Shown here: positions 46,652-58,100 of the stretch, in pieces
Layout: every line of letters begins with the position of its first letter
Numbering within the stretch: the stretch's first letter is position 1
Assembly: GCF_947507565.1 (NCBI RefSeq)
Contig: NC_089194.1
Coordinates: forward strand, 496,001-560,000
Direction of reading: 5' to 3'
Length of the DNA: 64,000 nt
From: Oscarella lobularis
Lineage: Eukaryota; Porifera; Homoscleromorpha; Homosclerophorida; Oscarellidae
Program-made: the position numbers and the translations under genes
The notes under the pieces: model-generated
Database searches by the model: none
Told to the model about the DNA's origin: nothing
The model's input: the letters and a program-made list of their open reading frames with translations, nothing else

Positions 46652-49600
46652 CTAGCTGATTTACCCGTTCATCGAACGGGTTGTTTAGGCGTTTGTATTC
46701 AGACATGAGCGCATATGAAATTATGCTTATTCGGCCGTTTCTTGCAATATTCTAACGGCATTTTACAGCGTGTTGTCAACCCGCAGTGCCGCTCGCTGAT
46801 AGGCTGGTTTTTCTGCGACCGTTACGACTATTCTGCTATATATCTCTAACGCTATATGTCTAATGCACGAATCGGGTCTCTTAAGCGCCGCTGCAATTCG
46901 ACCTACGTGGGCTAGCTACGGCTTTTTTACCCGCGTTAGCTTATTGGAATACAGCTGCAGTTTCTTGTCGAAGCTCATTTACAGCCGCAAAAGCTATTCA
47001 AGGAGAAATCTCATGCAGGCTGTATACTCTGGTCATTTCCTACGCTGTAAACCAACTTGGTTTGTTTGGAGGCGCCCGATTAACATATCGTAACTATTTT
47101 GTCATCTATTTGGACATTCGGTAATCGGTCGGGTCCATGTACAGCAGCCGATCCTTGGTAATTTGCAGCTGCGCTGAATCCGGTCGTAAGTCATTCGTAA
47201 CTGCTGTACATGATAGTCCTTGCCCACTAAAAAAGCTTCAGTAGCGGGCCTCGGCATATAAGTAAACCGCTCCTCTACCCAATCGCGCGGTCCCATCGCA
47301 GCAGAAGCAGACGGACACGATCTATTCACAGCTGCTCCAACCGGGCTAATCGCTGCATGCAGCAGCAGAAGAAACAGCAGCAGCAGTAGTCGCGTCGGTC
47401 AATTCACTGCTCAGATCAATCTGCGCAGTAGTCGCGCGTTTAGCTGTTGCATATGGTCCAGCCTACTGAAGATGCGAAATAACCTCTCTCGTTTCCAGCG
47501 CTACTAATAGACCGGAGCCGCTTTGCAGCTGTGAATAGACCGGTCCTTGTCCAAGAGCCGCAACCGGGCAAATTAACCTAATTCTATTTCGCAGCAAAGA
47601 TGAGTTTAACGATTTTGTCTTTTCAAAATCGGCACATCGTTTATCTTCCCATCATTTAAAGCTGCAACGCAAGTGAACTGCAATATGCTGTAAACTCAGG
47701 GGGAAAACACGAATCAGGGATACATACCCGGAAGCAGGGCATGGTACACTGCGAATTGCACTATGCAGCATTAAACTCAGGCGAAAAACATGCATCAGGA
47801 ATACATACCCTGCAAGCAGGGAATGGTAGACTGTGAATTGCACTATGTACAGTATGCAGTAAACTGAGGGGGAAAACGTGCATCAGGGATAGATACCCTG
47901 CAAGCAGGGCATGGTACACTGCGAATTGCACTATGCGGTATTAAACTCTGGCGAAAAACATGCATCAGGGATACATACCCTGCAAGCAGGGAATGGTACA
48001 CTGTGAATTGCACGATGTACAGTATGCAGTAAACTCAGGGGGAAAACGTGCATCAGGGACACATACCCTGCAAGCACGGCATGGTACCCTGCGAATTGCA
48101 CTATGCGGTAAACTCAGGAGGAAAACATGCATCAGGGATACATACCCTGCAAGCAGGGAATAGTAGACTGCATCAGGGATACATACCCTGCAAGCAGGGA
48201 ATGGTAGACTGTGAATTGCACTATGTACAGTATGCAGTAAACTCAGGGGGAAAACGTGCATCAGGGATACATACCCTGCAAGCAGGGCATGGTACACTGC
48301 GAATTGCACAATGCGATAAACTCAGGAGGAAAACATGCATCAGGGATACATACCCTGCAAGCAGGGAATGGTACACTGTGAATTGCACGATGTACAGTAT
48401 GCAGTAAACTCAGGGGGAAAACGTGCATCAGGGACACATACCCTGCAAGCAGGGCATGGTACCCTGCGAATTGCACTATGCGGTAAACTCAGGAGGAAAA
48501 CATGCATCAGGGATACATACCCTGCAAGCAGGGAATAGTAGACTGCATCAGGGATACATACCCTGCAAGCAGGGAATGGTAGACTGTGAATTGCACTATG
48601 TACAGTATGCAGTAAACTCAGGGGGAAAACGTGCATCAGGGATACATACCCTGCAAGCAGGGCATGGTACACTGCGAATTGCACCATGCGATAAACTCAG
48701 GAGGAAAACATGCATCAGGGATACATACCCTGCAAGCAGGGAATGGTACACTGTGAATTGCACTACGCACAGTATGCAGTAAACTCAGGGGGAAAACGTG
48801 CATCAGGGACACATACCCTGCAAGCAGGGCATGGTACCCAGCGAATTGCACTATGCGGTAAACTCAGGGGGAAAACCTGCATCAGGGATACATACCCTGC
48901 AAGCAGGGCATGGTACACTGTGAATTGCACTATGCGGTATTAAACTCAGGCGAAAAACATGCATCAGGGATACATACCCTGCAAGCAGGGAATGGTACAC
49001 TGTGAATTGCACTACGCACAGTATGCAGTAAACTCAGGGGGAAAACGTGCATCAGGGATACATACCCTGCAAACAGGAAGTGGTACAGTGTCAATTGCAC
49101 AAAAACATGCATCAGTGATACGTACTCTGCAAGCAGGGAATGGTACACTGCGAATTGCACTACGCACAGTATGCAGTAAACTCACTATGTACAGTATGCA
49201 GTAAACTCAGGGGGAAAACGTGCATCAGGGATACATACCCTGCAAGCAGGGCATGGTACACTGCGAATTGCACCATGCGATAAACTCAGGAGGAAAACAT
49301 GCATCAGATATACATACCCTGCAAGCAGGGAATGGTACACTGTGAATTGCACTACGCACAGTATGCAGTAAACTCAGGGGTAAAACGTGCATCAGGGACA
49401 CATACCCTGCAAGCAGGGCATGGTACCCTGCGAATTGCACTATGCGGTAAACTCAGGGGGAAAACATGCATCAGGGATACATACCCTGCAAGCAGGGCAT
49501 GGTACACTGTGAATTGCACTACGCACAGTATGCAGTAAACTCAGGGGGAAAACGTGCATCAGGGATACATACCCTGCAAGCAGGAAGTGGTACAGTGTCA

Positions 49601-50166
49601 ATTGCACAAAAACATGCATCAGTGATACGTACTCTGCAAGCAGGGAATGGTACACTGCGAATTCCACTATGCGGTAAACTTAACTCAGGGGGGAAACATG
49701 CATCAGGGATACACGTATTGCAAGGGCAGGGCACTCTACCAGGAGTCGCTGGAACCTCGCAGCGAGGTCGCTTTCGCGCGGAAGAAGCCATGGAAAAACG
49801 GAAAGACAAAGGAAGATGGCGGCGGAGAAAATATGCATAGCGCACTCTAAGGCGATTCGAATTGGGGCGAAACGCGACTTCGCGGCGGCGATTGCTCGAT
49901 TCGGACCGGTAGAGAACCCGCGCGAGACGTCGCGTTTGGAATTCCGGCGCGATCGGCGGCTCGGGAAAGCGGCGGCGGAGGAGGATCCGCGGCGGGGGTC
50001 CCGACGATCGCGCGTTCAATCGATCGCGCGGAAGGGCGTTCGAAGCGCAGCGGCGCGATCGACGCGCGGTCACGGCGGCGTCGGGCGGCGAAATTTGAAG
50101 GCGAAAACGCGAGGTCCCGCATTGGAAACGCAGGCCCCGTACGAAGCTCCGTAAATTATGGGAAGA
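46652..50166 (-). mobile_element. Helitron-like element 2
   Basis: It has the same termini as element 1: 5' TCTTCCCATAATTTACGG at 50166 and 3' hairpin plus CTAG at 46652. It is 3515 bp. On the host side the base beyond the 5' end is A on the minus strand, as expected for insertion between A and T. The interior is a different satellite (about 80-bp units) in place of the 25-bp array. The GC-rich 5' part has ATGGCGGCGG near 49817. Confidence 0.78.
47690..49690. repeat. About 80-bp satellite with 375-bp higher-order repeat
   Basis: Units contain CATCAGGGATACATACCCTG, then CAAGCAGGG(C/A)ATGGTA and GAATTGCACTATG, then GTAAACTCAGGGGG. The hairpin CCCTGC-AA-GCAGGG recurs in each unit. The block at 47958-48332 is repeated almost exactly at 48333-48707. 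Confidence 0.92.
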
Positions 50167-50828
50167 TAGAGATAGAGATATACATACCATGAATGTTTTA
50201 GACATTTCGCTCTGACAAATTTGGTCACGAGTTGTGGGCCAATTTTAACAAAGAAACGGGGCGGAACACACAATTTTCAAAAGGTTTGCCGTAGCGTCAT
50301 CAATTATTGAAAAAATAGACAAAAGAAAATAGAAACAATAATGCGCCCCTTCCCCCCCATCCCCATGATGGCTGTTAAGAGTCACCAACTAAATGCAACT
50401 CTAATGGCATAAGAAGGTAACAGTTGATAGACTGAGTTGGTCCAATAAACGTTGAACGTTGCGCTACCAAAAGCATTCGCCACTGTTGGCGACGCTGGCC
50501 CAACGTAAGTCGCAACAGCTATTCGAAGAAACTGACGCTATCGTCAGTAGTCAAAATATGAAAAAATGAGGGTCTGGTCAAAATACAAAAAAATGTATAA
50601 AATGACGTGTAGAAGATGACAAGTAATAGCATCCATAGAAAAAGCGACAAAAGAAAAAGAAGTTAAGACCAGTATTCACAAAAAAACAAACAAACAAATG
50701 CATGATAAAATAGTTTTGGGCCAGGGACATCTCGTACTTATAGTTCCATGGCCCACCCACTATAGTCCTACTTTCTCTCCCCGTGCATCTTACGGTTGGG
50801 CTCAATTGCTCGAGTAATCACCGCGTTA
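50167..50828. other. Intergenic, no gene recognised
   Basis: Host sequence resumes after the Helitron. No exon was recognised. It is the 3' flank of the minus-strand gene ending at 50829. Confidence 0.4.
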
Positions 50829-51995
50829 TTACTCGCTAGCTATTCCAGCTTCAATTGACGAAGCCAAAGTCTCCAATGCCTTGCAAAACTCGTCTCTGTT
50901 GCGTTTGAAGCCGTAAGCAGTAAACATTAAAGCTTCGTCGCTCTCCTGAACAACAACAGAACAACGTTCCGCCTCTTGACGGATGAATTCCGAATGTTTT
51001 AGAAACATGGGCAACATTATAGCAATATTCCTACGAGAGAAGGTGCTATAACATTTTCTCATATAAAGCCACTCTCTCGCGTGACGTTCGACATAATGGT
51101 GCAAACTTTGACGAAATTCAGCGACGGCTTGTGGCGCACCTTTTATCATTATCGCGTCGCCAGCTTCATTGGGTTCCACCCAAACGTCACGGTCGTGAGA
51201 TTTGGCATACTGAAACAACTCGCCTCTAAGGGATGTGCAGAGAATCTTCATTACAATATGGTCAAGGTACACAAAGCGCCGAAAGTCTCTTCTTTCTATG
51301 TCGAACTTGGCGCGCTCAAAATCCTCAGGAGAAATCGCATATACAAGAACGTCTCTCGCTCTCACCTCCAGTCCAATATCAAGTTCTTTCTCCAGCGCTT
51401 TACGCTCAGCAAGCAAGATATCTCGACGCCACGCCGGAATCTCGACAGCCTGAGTGAACCGATCCAAACGACGACGAATGGCGAGAACTTTCCCTTTGGC
51501 ATTTGACACCGCCCATCCGCTTCTGCCACCAAGAAATATGCGTCTGGAGCCTCCCTCGTCAGATTCCAGAATAAACATGAAACAATGAGGAGAATGATAA
51601 TATCGTTCAAGAACTGATAACTCCTTCAATACCGTTATCGAAGCTCTTTGTGGATACACGAGAACGATCGAGTCTTGCTTAAAGTTTCGCAGAATTTCTT
51701 TCATTTGCTGCAAACGCTTTCGCACGGCTTGTCGAGGACCGGTCAAAATAGCGGCGTCCAAATCATCGGAAACATCCGCTTTCACAGAGTCGACACCGCC
51801 CGCCCTGAGCTCACCACACTTATATATAAACATGAGTTGCATTCTGGAAGCCGGAAAAGTTTCGGTAACAACGCGATCAGAAAGAAAATCTTCCAGCGCT
51901 GCCCTAAACTCCTTCGCGGATCTCAGACAGAACGACGCAATCTGGACTCTCTCCTGCAGGAGGCATACGACTCCCGCCTCCAAAGCCAATTGCTG
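50829..51995 (-). CDS. KH-like repeat protein, 3' part, start lost in gap
   Basis: A single open frame of at least 386 codons runs from the assembly gap to a stop at 50829. It is charged, Arg/Glu-rich, with no signal peptide or membrane helix. Two segments (AAILTGPRQAVRKRLQQ and AIMIKGAPQAVAEFRQSL) resemble the I-x-G-x-x-x-A-V-x-x-A helix pattern of KH or KH-like repeats in vigilin or PARP14-like proteins. This would suggest an RNA-binding or antiviral-type intracellular protein, but the similarity is weak and no catalytic motif is seen. The first Met at 51989 may be internal because the frame is open into the gap. It is on the same strand as the receptor upstream, and whether the gap separates two genes is unknown. 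Confidence 0.55.
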   Translation of the reverse strand, partial: QQLALEAGVVCLLQERVQIASFCLRSAKEFRAALEDFLSDRVVTETFPASRMQLMFIYKCGELRAGGVDSVKADVSDDLDAAILTGPRQAVRKRLQQMKEILRNFKQDSIVLVYPQRASITVLKELSVLERYYHSPHCFMFILESDEGGSRRIFLGGRSGWAVSNAKGKVLAIRRRLDRFTQAVEIPAWRRDILLAERKALEKELDIGLEVRARDVLVYAISPEDFERAKFDIERRDFRRFVYLDHIVMKILCTSLRGELFQYAKSHDRDVWVEPNEAGDAIMIKGAPQAVAEFRQSLHHYVERHAREWLYMRKCYSTFSRRNIAIMLPMFLKHSEFIRQEAERCSVVVQESDEALMFTAYGFKRNRDEFCKALETLASSIEAGIASE

Positions 51996-52195
51996 NNNNN
52001 NNNNNNNNNNNNNNNNNNNNNNNNNNNNNNNNNNNNNNNNNNNNNNNNNNNNNNNNNNNNNNNNNNNNNNNNNNNNNNNNNNNNNNNNNNNNNNNNNNNN
52101 NNNNNNNNNNNNNNNNNNNNNNNNNNNNNNNNNNNNNNNNNNNNNNNNNNNNNNNNNNNNNNNNNNNNNNNNNNNNNNNNNNNNNNNNNNNNNNN
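51996..52195. other. Assembly gap (200 N)
   Basis: Exactly 200 N, a common placeholder for a gap of unknown size. It hides the receptor's C-terminus and the start of the KH-like gene. Confidence 0.98.
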
Positions 52196-55100
52196 GAAAG
52201 TACAGCTGATTCGTTCTTCTCAGAACGCGAATCGATTGAGGCTGAGTCGAGTGGGGCGGCTTCTAAAACATCTTCTTTTCTCTCCAAACTCTGAGTTGCC
52301 GTTTCTTGAAACTCGGACTCTTCCTGAAGATCGTAACCCGGATTTTTAAATTGGCACGCCAAAGCTGTCGAAGTAATGTGGTCTTCCGGTGATTGCGCGA
52401 ATAGATCGCTAAAGTTCGTCTCAGTTACTGCGGAGTTTACTGCTTCGTCCTCCTCAGAACGTGACGATTCTCTTCGATTTTGTTCGTTCCACCTACGCTG
52501 GCTCATTTGAATCCTCGACAGCGAATTGCCTTGCTTTAAAGACTGGCTTTTAAGATTAGTTTTTCTTTTGATTCTACTTTGACTTCTTCGCGTCGACGGC
52601 TGATGCAAATCATAAGCCGGCCAATCACTGACAAAGACAGGAAGTGCAGGTTCCGGTTCTAACGAATAGTTCTTCTTTAGAGACGGGCGTTTTCGTCTTC
52701 TTTTACACAAAACTAATGCGACAATCATGACAACAGTAACCGCAACTATTGATATTGCAATGGCCGCTACAGTAGAAGGCTTCATAGAGCAGCCGAAAGA
52801 ATTGGCTTGACTAACACACGCGTATCCTGGTGGGCATGAGTGCGTTTCGCAAAAGTCTTTCTCTAGTTCCGTTACGTTGTCCTCGTGGCAAAAGAAACTG
52901 AGTTTGTCTCCTGCGAAACACGTAAAATTTTCTGGACACAAATTTAGATTGCATGGAAGGAGATCTTCTCTACAGTTGTCGTCCGGACTCTCAGGATTGC
53001 ACGAACACTTGTAGTCTTCCCACGTGTGCGCTCTTTGCAAACTCGTGCAGTTGAGATCGGACAACGGACCGCGGCATTGCTTATTCGTACACGGGTTTAT
53101 CAAGTAGTAGACATCGGCAACGAATCTTTTCGAAATCAGGTTTTCTTGAGTCGTTCCAAATACTTCAAATTTGTCGTACCCTGTAGAGTTCATGGCAGAA
53201 TGGTAGGTAAGGCAAAACCGCTCCGTAACTGGCAGAAGAACGTTCAGGGTACTTTTTCCAACATCTACGTCGCACTTGGAAAGACTTCCAAGTTTCGGAT
53301 AAAATATCGTAACAGTAATCTTGTCTTTTGCTGAAGAAGCAAATAAAAATTCAAATGAAATATTTTCCGGAACCCCTTGTTCAAACCTAAGCGTAATGTT
53401 GCTCGAGACTTCAGTAAAATAACTTTCATCGCCTCTGCTATAATACAGGACGACGTCTTTGCCTCGAGGAGCCTCCTTTTTATTGATGCGAATAGTGATC
53501 AGACCTTCGCTAGGCCATGACTTGCCGACGTAAACAATATTGACTGCTCCTATGATATAACGTATCAACACAGTTCCGGTGCAGTTTCCGCAGGAGGTGT
53601 ACGTGAAGCTTCCATTGTCAAGAAGAGAGACCGAACCAAGTTTAGGAGTTTGCCGTATACTGAAAAATACGTCCTTTAAAGGCAATCTAGTTTGGTCCTT
53701 CAACGTCAAAGCCACCGAACTGCTTGCATTCGTAGTGAAAGATATGTCAGGTTGTAGCGTTAGACTAACGCTTCGGTCAATGATTATTATTGTTAACATT
53801 TCGGAGTAGAGCGTTCCGTCAAAGGCAACGCATAAGACTTCGTCGGAGCCAGTGAAGTTGTTGGTAAACTTGTACGTCACTTGCAAGGTTTTCTGCAAGT
53901 GTGGCAACTCAAATTCTGTCTGGTTATTGGAGATATTAGAAACGAGTAGTTTGCCGCCCAATTTTTGATTGAAAATAATATCAACTGTTGAATTGGCATC
54001 CGGATCGGTTGCTAGCAGTAAGAAAGATGCGCGTGATTCCCTTCCACTGGCCAATTCACTGCGAAGTATAAAAAGAGTTGAGTGACTTTTTTCAACTTTT
54101 CTAGGCGATGTCAATTGTTTCGAAAAAAAGTAGAAAGAGGGTGAATCAGGCACCAGGTTTACGGTGATTTCGACGCTTCCGAAAGCTGAAGTTGGCTTAT
54201 CAATTTCCTTTTCAGTGACGGCATATTCAATAGACACCTTGCCAACGCAATCGAGGCAGGGCGTGTAGACAAGAAGGCCGTCTGACGAGAGATAGACGTC
54301 CCCCATAGTAGGCTTGTTGGACAGTTCAAACTCGACTGAATCGCCCTCTCGATCAAAGTACTTCAGGTTGACTTGAAGAACGTTATCTTCCAGCATCGAA
54401 AGAACAAGTCGTTGCATTGGGAGTATGGGCTTGGTGTTGGAAAAAGGACTGTCGACCTTATGAAGAGCGAACTGCGTTGGAGTCGTCAGGAAACTAGATT
54501 TACCGCACAGTTGCAAAGTTTTACAACTGTCACAAAACTAAAAAAGATTATTTTAATTTCATTATCTGAGAGTATATTATACCTATACCTCTATCGAAAC
54601 CAAGCTCCGAGACCAATCAATGGACTGCTGCGTACCACATGAATTTTCGCTAGCCAAACGCCATTGGCGATTATCTAAAGTCGTGGGTAAAAGATGTTCA
54701 CACGTTAATGAAATGATCTTACAGGCGTCCCAGTAGGTAAGTGCAGGTATTTGCTGACTCCAAGACCGATTTCCGTCAAAACTGGCTTTTATCACGAATG
54801 AGCCATTCAGAGCCTCCGCAGAGAGAGGAGATACGAAAAAGCTTAGCCTTAGCCACTCGTGCACCCTTATTTAAAATAAATGAATTTAAAAACCATATTT
54901 TTAAGAAATTCCAATATACCTAAACTTGAGCAATCGTGACGTAAGATATTTGCCGGTATCAGGATCTTGAATGTAGTTGGGATATTCGGGAACAGCGGAA
55001 GAATCGTAGACAACATTGAAATCTTCCTTTTCTAAATACCCTACGGCAACGGCTTGGCGAGGAAGAATATCTAAGAATAAAAAATTAAAAAATAATTAAT

Positions 55101-58100
55101 TAAAAAGAAAAATTCGATCAAACCTAAATCTGATAATTCAAATTGAACTGATGCGGAGACAGAACTCTGAAACGCCTTCGGCTGTTGAGACTCATCGCCA
55201 ACAAATAAAGTGTCATGATCCCCTAAAGAACACAGGTACTACATCGAGACTATAGCAATACCTAACAACGAACTCAGAATAAGCAAGTCATTGGTTTCCA
55301 TACGAGATTCCCGGTGTGAAAGCTTTGACAAGTAAAGTGATAAAAATATGAAGCGGCCAGGCTCTATGTTAAAAATTCTTTTCGTTTCCGAAGCCGTTTG
55401 CCTAATATTCGAGTGGAAGGAAGCCACATCAGTCAAATTGAAGACAGATTCACTGAAACGAATGAGAGTTTCATGAATGCGTACAAAGGAATCCTCATTT
55501 CCATAGCCAACACGAGTACGAGGAAAAATTTCTTCGCCTTCTTTTCTAAAGCCAATAGCCAAATCTACAAATTAATAAATATATTAATTAAATTTGAAAT
55601 TTAGACTTGAGTTTACAAACCAATATTTCCAACGTGCTTTGGAAGACTTTTCCACGCCACAGCTAGCCGGCCAGACTCGTTTCGAGTGATAAAATGCAAC
55701 GTTTCGTTTAAATAACTGCGCTTTTGAGCAAAAAGGATCACAAAAGATGCATTGCTCAAAACGAGCGGCTCCACATCGACGATGATTCCTTTTCCAAACA
55801 GAGTACTTTGCAGTTCTGCGCCATTTGTGGCACTAAGCTCAAAAACATATGACCTGTTGTGCTCTAGTGAAAGACGATCTACTTTGAGGAGCGACTCTGA
55901 GCTGAGGGCATTTCCAGCGATTACAGAAGAAACGTTATCTTCTTTGAAAGCCCATGTGTACTTTGAAATTGCACTTATGCTGTCGTTGCAAACCCAAACT
56001 GCAGCTAGTGAAGAGTTGGTGCCTTGATACAGAGAAGGCTCAGTCAGCGACCAAGAGGGATCAACTTGAAGAACTGAACAGACCGGAGGAGTCGTGTCGA
56101 CCACGAAGCCGTTTGACACGGACGTAGAGACTAAGCCCGCTCCATTTCTAACCCTTGCGACAATGAAATACTGCGCCGGTAACAAAACCACTTTGCCGTT
56201 GCTGTACGTTTTCCGAGAAAAAGTAGACAACGTCACATTAGAAAAGGTGTAATTTATGACAGAAGCGTTGCCAGAGCAGTTCTCTGAACATTTACGCTGA
56301 CACCGATTAGAGCAGGTAATGCATGGTTCGAGGATTGTTTGGAATGGCGCCACGTCGCAAGTGTCAGTGGCTGACGAACTTGCACAAAAGTCGACGCTCG
56401 CCACAGGGCTGTCCGAATCGTAAAAAGACTCAAGATCGCAATTGGCTTTGATATCAGAAAGAACTAAAGTCTTAACAACTGCATAGGACTTTGGTAGGAA
56501 GAAAGGGTCGACAACAGGAGGAACGAAACCGAATTGAGTTCCGACAGAAAAGGACAGAGAAGGATATCCAAATACTTCAGGAATTCCAATTACGGTTTCG
56601 ACAAGACTGCCGTCAACGTAAACTTCAATCATATTTTGAGGAAATGATTGCGTTTCGACTACTCCGAATTTAAAAGCGTATTTGTGAAAGTCAAATGATG
56701 GATCGAAATCCAGTGCAATCCACTGCCTAATTGGCTCCTCTGTGTCATTGCCGAACTGGCACCAAAAAAGTAAAAACCACGTTTTGCCAGTCTTCAAAAT
56801 TTTCATGCCCAGGCTTGGATAAACGACCGCAGCAAAACTGTCATTAGGTGCACCAAAAGAACTCACAGAAACGTTTTCATAGACCGAATTAGAGGAAACC
56901 TCGCCACCGCCCGAACCAGATCCGCTAAAAAAGTCGTTATTGTCATCAATGTTCTCTTCGCTCGCGGAAAAGTTGTCGGTACTCTGATACTCAGTCTCTG
57001 AAATATCGCCCAGTGTACCATTGGGTCCGTTCCAAACAACCACCGACGTCATTACACGATCTCCTGACGCCGCCTTTAGCAGTATTTCTATTTTTGAATC
57101 CTGGCTAAGCTTAATTGTCTCGAACGTGGAAGCAGACAGCAGTGTTCGCGCTACCAAATCACGAGTGAAACCGAAGTGCAAACCATCGTTTGAAAAATAA
57201 ACTTGACTCGGATCGTAAGTGAAGATAGACGGAACAGCTGACGAGCCAATGAGTAGCCTGCTCAAGTCAAACGTTTTCCACTTCTTGCCGTCTTGTTTCT
57301 TTGTGAAATTGAATGCTTGTTGCCTGCAGGCGACTGCTGGCTTTCCCACCATAATAGAACCGCCAAGTTGAGCGAGGGATGACTGGAATTTGACATCGTT
57401 TCCCCATTGCAGCCCGTCACTCACAAATCCAACCACAGGAGGCGAAACGTCGACAAAAATGGGATCTGTTTGAGAGCGGGAAAAGAATCCGGCTCGATTC
57501 TGAACGATCACTTTGACTACGTAAGCAACGCCAGGAAGCAAATACAAATTTGAGAAAGTGTAGCTGGTTTCGTTTCCGATTGAAATGAAGTCAACTACAA
57601 CGTCAGTATCAGAAACGTTGGAATCGCAAGATACTAATTTTTGAAGTCCCACTTTGAAATCTTTCACGCCGCTCTCAAAGTCAGGGAAAAACGTCCAACT
57701 AGCAGAAAGCGACTCTTTCGATGAGACATAAATAACAGAGCCGTATTGTTGCCCAACCGAAATGTTGACTGCTTCAGGAGGTGTTCGGTCGACGAGAAAC
57801 GACGACGTGATTACTTTGCAGTGCATAGCCTCGTTTGTTGCTCTGACGGTAATGTGATAGCGAGTGCTATGCTGCAGAGGAAGTCCTTCAAACTTCAAAT
57901 TAACGTTATTGCCAACGTTGAAGAAATAATCCAATCGAAAGTTCTTAGCAACGTTTGCCTCTGTAAAAGTACTATTGGGCAGTGACGTTAAGCAAGTTGA
58001 TTCGTTACTAAAGCTCTTTGAGAGCTTGAATTCGTAAAACCAAATAGGCGGATCTGAATTGAAATCTGAAAACTGAAAAGAAAATGAACCGTTTCTGACG

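Noticed and set aside
47690-49690. CRISPR-like array of hairpin-containing repeats
   Set aside because: The units are contiguous with no unique spacers, there are no cas genes, and the organism is a eukaryote.
47960-49840. Many overlapping open frames on both strands in the about 80-bp satellite and the GC-rich Helitron parts
   Set aside because: They mirror each other across strands and units and follow from repeat structure and high GC. No domain is recognisable.
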